Assembly (NCBI GenBank): GCA_903823545.1
Contig: CAIJTL010000795.1
Span: 1-6,928 of the forward strand
Direction of reading: 5' to 3'
DNA from: an uncultured Planctomycetaceae bacterium
Lineage (GTDB): Bacteria; Planctomycetota; Planctomycetia; Planctomycetales; Planctomycetaceae
Length of the DNA: 6,928 bases
Under the pieces are notes generated by a model. It had not been told where the DNA came from. It did no database searches and saw only the letters and a list, made by a program, of their open reading frames with translations. Positions 5,900 to 6,928 of this stretch are shown piece by piece (position 1 is the first letter of the stretch; each line of letters opens with the position of its first letter). A program made the translations under genes and the position numbers.

Positions 5900-6928
5900 C
5901 CGCTGTCTTCAACGACAAAACGAATCCACACACCGTTGGTGCTGCAACTCGAACCAGTCGAGTGCGGTGCCGCAGCATTGAAGATCGTTTTGGAATACTT
6001 CGGACGATATGTCTCGCTGCCGATGTTGAGAGAAGACTGCGGTGTCTCGAAGGACGGAACGAAGGCCTCGAACATCGTTAAAGCGGCTCGAAACTATGGG
6101 TTGTTGTGCAAGGCTTTCAGCAAACCATCGGACAAGATCGCCTCTTTGCCATTGCCGATGATCGTCTTCTGGCAATTCTCAGAATACTTGGTGGTTGAAG
6201 GATTCAGTCACGCCGGAGTTCACGTCAACGATCCTGCTTCGGGACACCGAACGATCCCGCGTCATGAATTCGATTCGGGATACACGGGGATCGTCTTTGC
6301 CCTCGAACGCGGCCCTGATTTTCAAACTGGCGGAGTGAAACCAAGTGCTTGGGGAGGGCTTTTTCGGCGATTACGAGGGAACCGCTCAACCTTGTGCTTC
6401 TGTGTCCTGCTGAGCCTGTTGCTGACACTTCCGGGCTTGGTCCTTCCGAGCATCACACAAATTTATTTCGACACGGTCATCATTGAAGGCCGAAAAAGTT
6501 GGCTGCGTCCGTTGGTCGTTTGCATGGCGACCGTATTGATACTGCAAAGCGTCCTGACCGCTATGCAGGCCGCTTGCCTGCGACGACTCAGAATCAATTT
6601 AGCCGTCCGGCTGAAATCACAATTCATGCAGCGGTTGCTGGAACTTCCCGTCAAGTACTACACACAACGCTTTCCCGGAGAAATCGCCAGCCGTCTCGAC
6701 TTGAATGACAAAGTGGCTGAGTCGATTGCCATTAAAGTAGCGAAGCCGTTGCTCGACCTGATCGGCATGATTTTGTTTGCGGGAGTCATGTTGTCATATA
6801 GCGTCCCGCTCACGTTACTCGGCGTTACTTCGGCCGTTTCAACGTTGCTGTTGTTTCGGTGGATGGTCCGAAAACGTGAAGCGGCGGATTCGCGGTTGGG
6901 ACGAGAAAACGGCAAGTTAATGGGAGCA
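5897..6928 (+). CDS. C39-peptidase ABC exporter, NHLM bacteriocin type, 5' part (344 aa visible)
   Basis: A peptidase-containing ABC transporter of the kind that trims and exports ribosomal peptides, cut off by the window end. Residues 11-137 are a C39 domain: TPLVLQLEPVECGAAALK with oxyanion Gln17 and catalytic Cys23, then YFGRYVSLPMLREDCGVSKD, KASNIVKAAR and the Asp112 motif VNDPA. The catalytic His, usually in HWNFNHFLVxEGF, is Glu96 here (FWQFSEYLVVEGF); the 16-residue spacing to Asp112 equals that of His99-Asp115 in PCAT1. Residues 137-163 are the linker (ERGPDFQTGGVKPS) and 165-344 the first membrane segments (LLSLLLTLPGLVLPSITQ; WLRPLVVCMATVLIL) with the family-like YYTQRFPGEIASRLDLNDKVAE. 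The NBD lies outside. The match to the NHLM peptidase/ATP-binding family (TIGR03796 as I recall it) is strong by eye. An in-frame TGA at 5891-5893 makes ATG 5897 the earliest start; there is no Shine-Dalgarno. Confidence 0.92.
   Translation, partial: MPLSSTTKRIHTPLVLQLEPVECGAAALKIVLEYFGRYVSLPMLREDCGVSKDGTKASNIVKAARNYGLLCKAFSKPSDKIASLPLPMIVFWQFSEYLVVEGFSHAGVHVNDPASGHRTIPRHEFDSGYTGIVFALERGPDFQTGGVKPSAWGGLFRRLRGNRSTLCFCVLLSLLLTLPGLVLPSITQIYFDTVIIEGRKSWLRPLVVCMATVLILQSVLTAMQAACLRRLRINLAVRLKSQFMQRLLELPVKYYTQRFPGEIASRLDLNDKVAESIAIKVAKPLLDLIGMILFAGVMLSYSVPLTLLGVTSAVSTLLLFRWMVRKREAADSRLGRENGKLMGA

Noticed and set aside
5821..6175. Minus- and plus-strand short open frames over the start of the ABC gene
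   Set aside because: They are shadows of the C39 domain, whose frame shows clear family motifs.

Overview
This window looks like chromosomal DNA of a planctomycete, most likely from the Rhodopirellula/Pirellula side of the phylum. The clues are moderate GC, start codons that mostly lack a Shine-Dalgarno sequence, long intergenic spacers, a small secreted Cys/Pro/Ala-rich protein, and a palindrome built on CGCTAGCCGCGGGTT of a kind I associate with that group from memory. The taxonomic call is inference; there is no rRNA or marker gene here.

Left part (1-1769). A minus-strand gene encodes a secreted protein with 28 cysteines after the signal peptide, arranged in 15-residue repeats. Its frame continues past the TAG stop with matching Cys-His-Pro repeat sequence up to the window edge. 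A divergently oriented plus-strand gene encodes an orphan membrane protein with about seven predicted membrane segments. A long near-perfect hairpin separates its end from the convergent TolC gene.

Right part (1770-6928). This is a three-component export system. A TolC-family outer-membrane lipoprotein is read leftward. A rightward operon carries a stand-alone cyclic-nucleotide-binding-domain protein, a HlyD-type adaptor resembling the NHLM bacteriocin secretion protein family, and the first 344 residues of a C39-peptidase ABC transporter resembling the NHLM peptidase/ATP-binding transporter. Together the ABC protein (inner membrane), the HlyD protein (periplasmic bridge) and TolC (outer membrane) would form a type I-like exporter, perhaps for a ribosomally made peptide. 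No cargo peptide and no modifying enzyme is visible; they would have to lie beyond 6928 or elsewhere.

The most interesting points are: (1) the peptidase domain keeps Cys23, Gln17 and Asp112, but the catalytic His position holds Glu96, so it may bind leaders without cutting them; (2) the spacer before the ABC gene is a TTGGTCA heptamer array with inverted copies, the last of which contains the ABC start codon; (3) the spacer before the HlyD gene also ends in 7-bp repeats abutting the start codon; (4) the cyclic-nucleotide-binding domain has Pro where the phosphate-binding Arg is expected; and (5) the amber codon interrupts the repeat frame of the Cys-rich protein.
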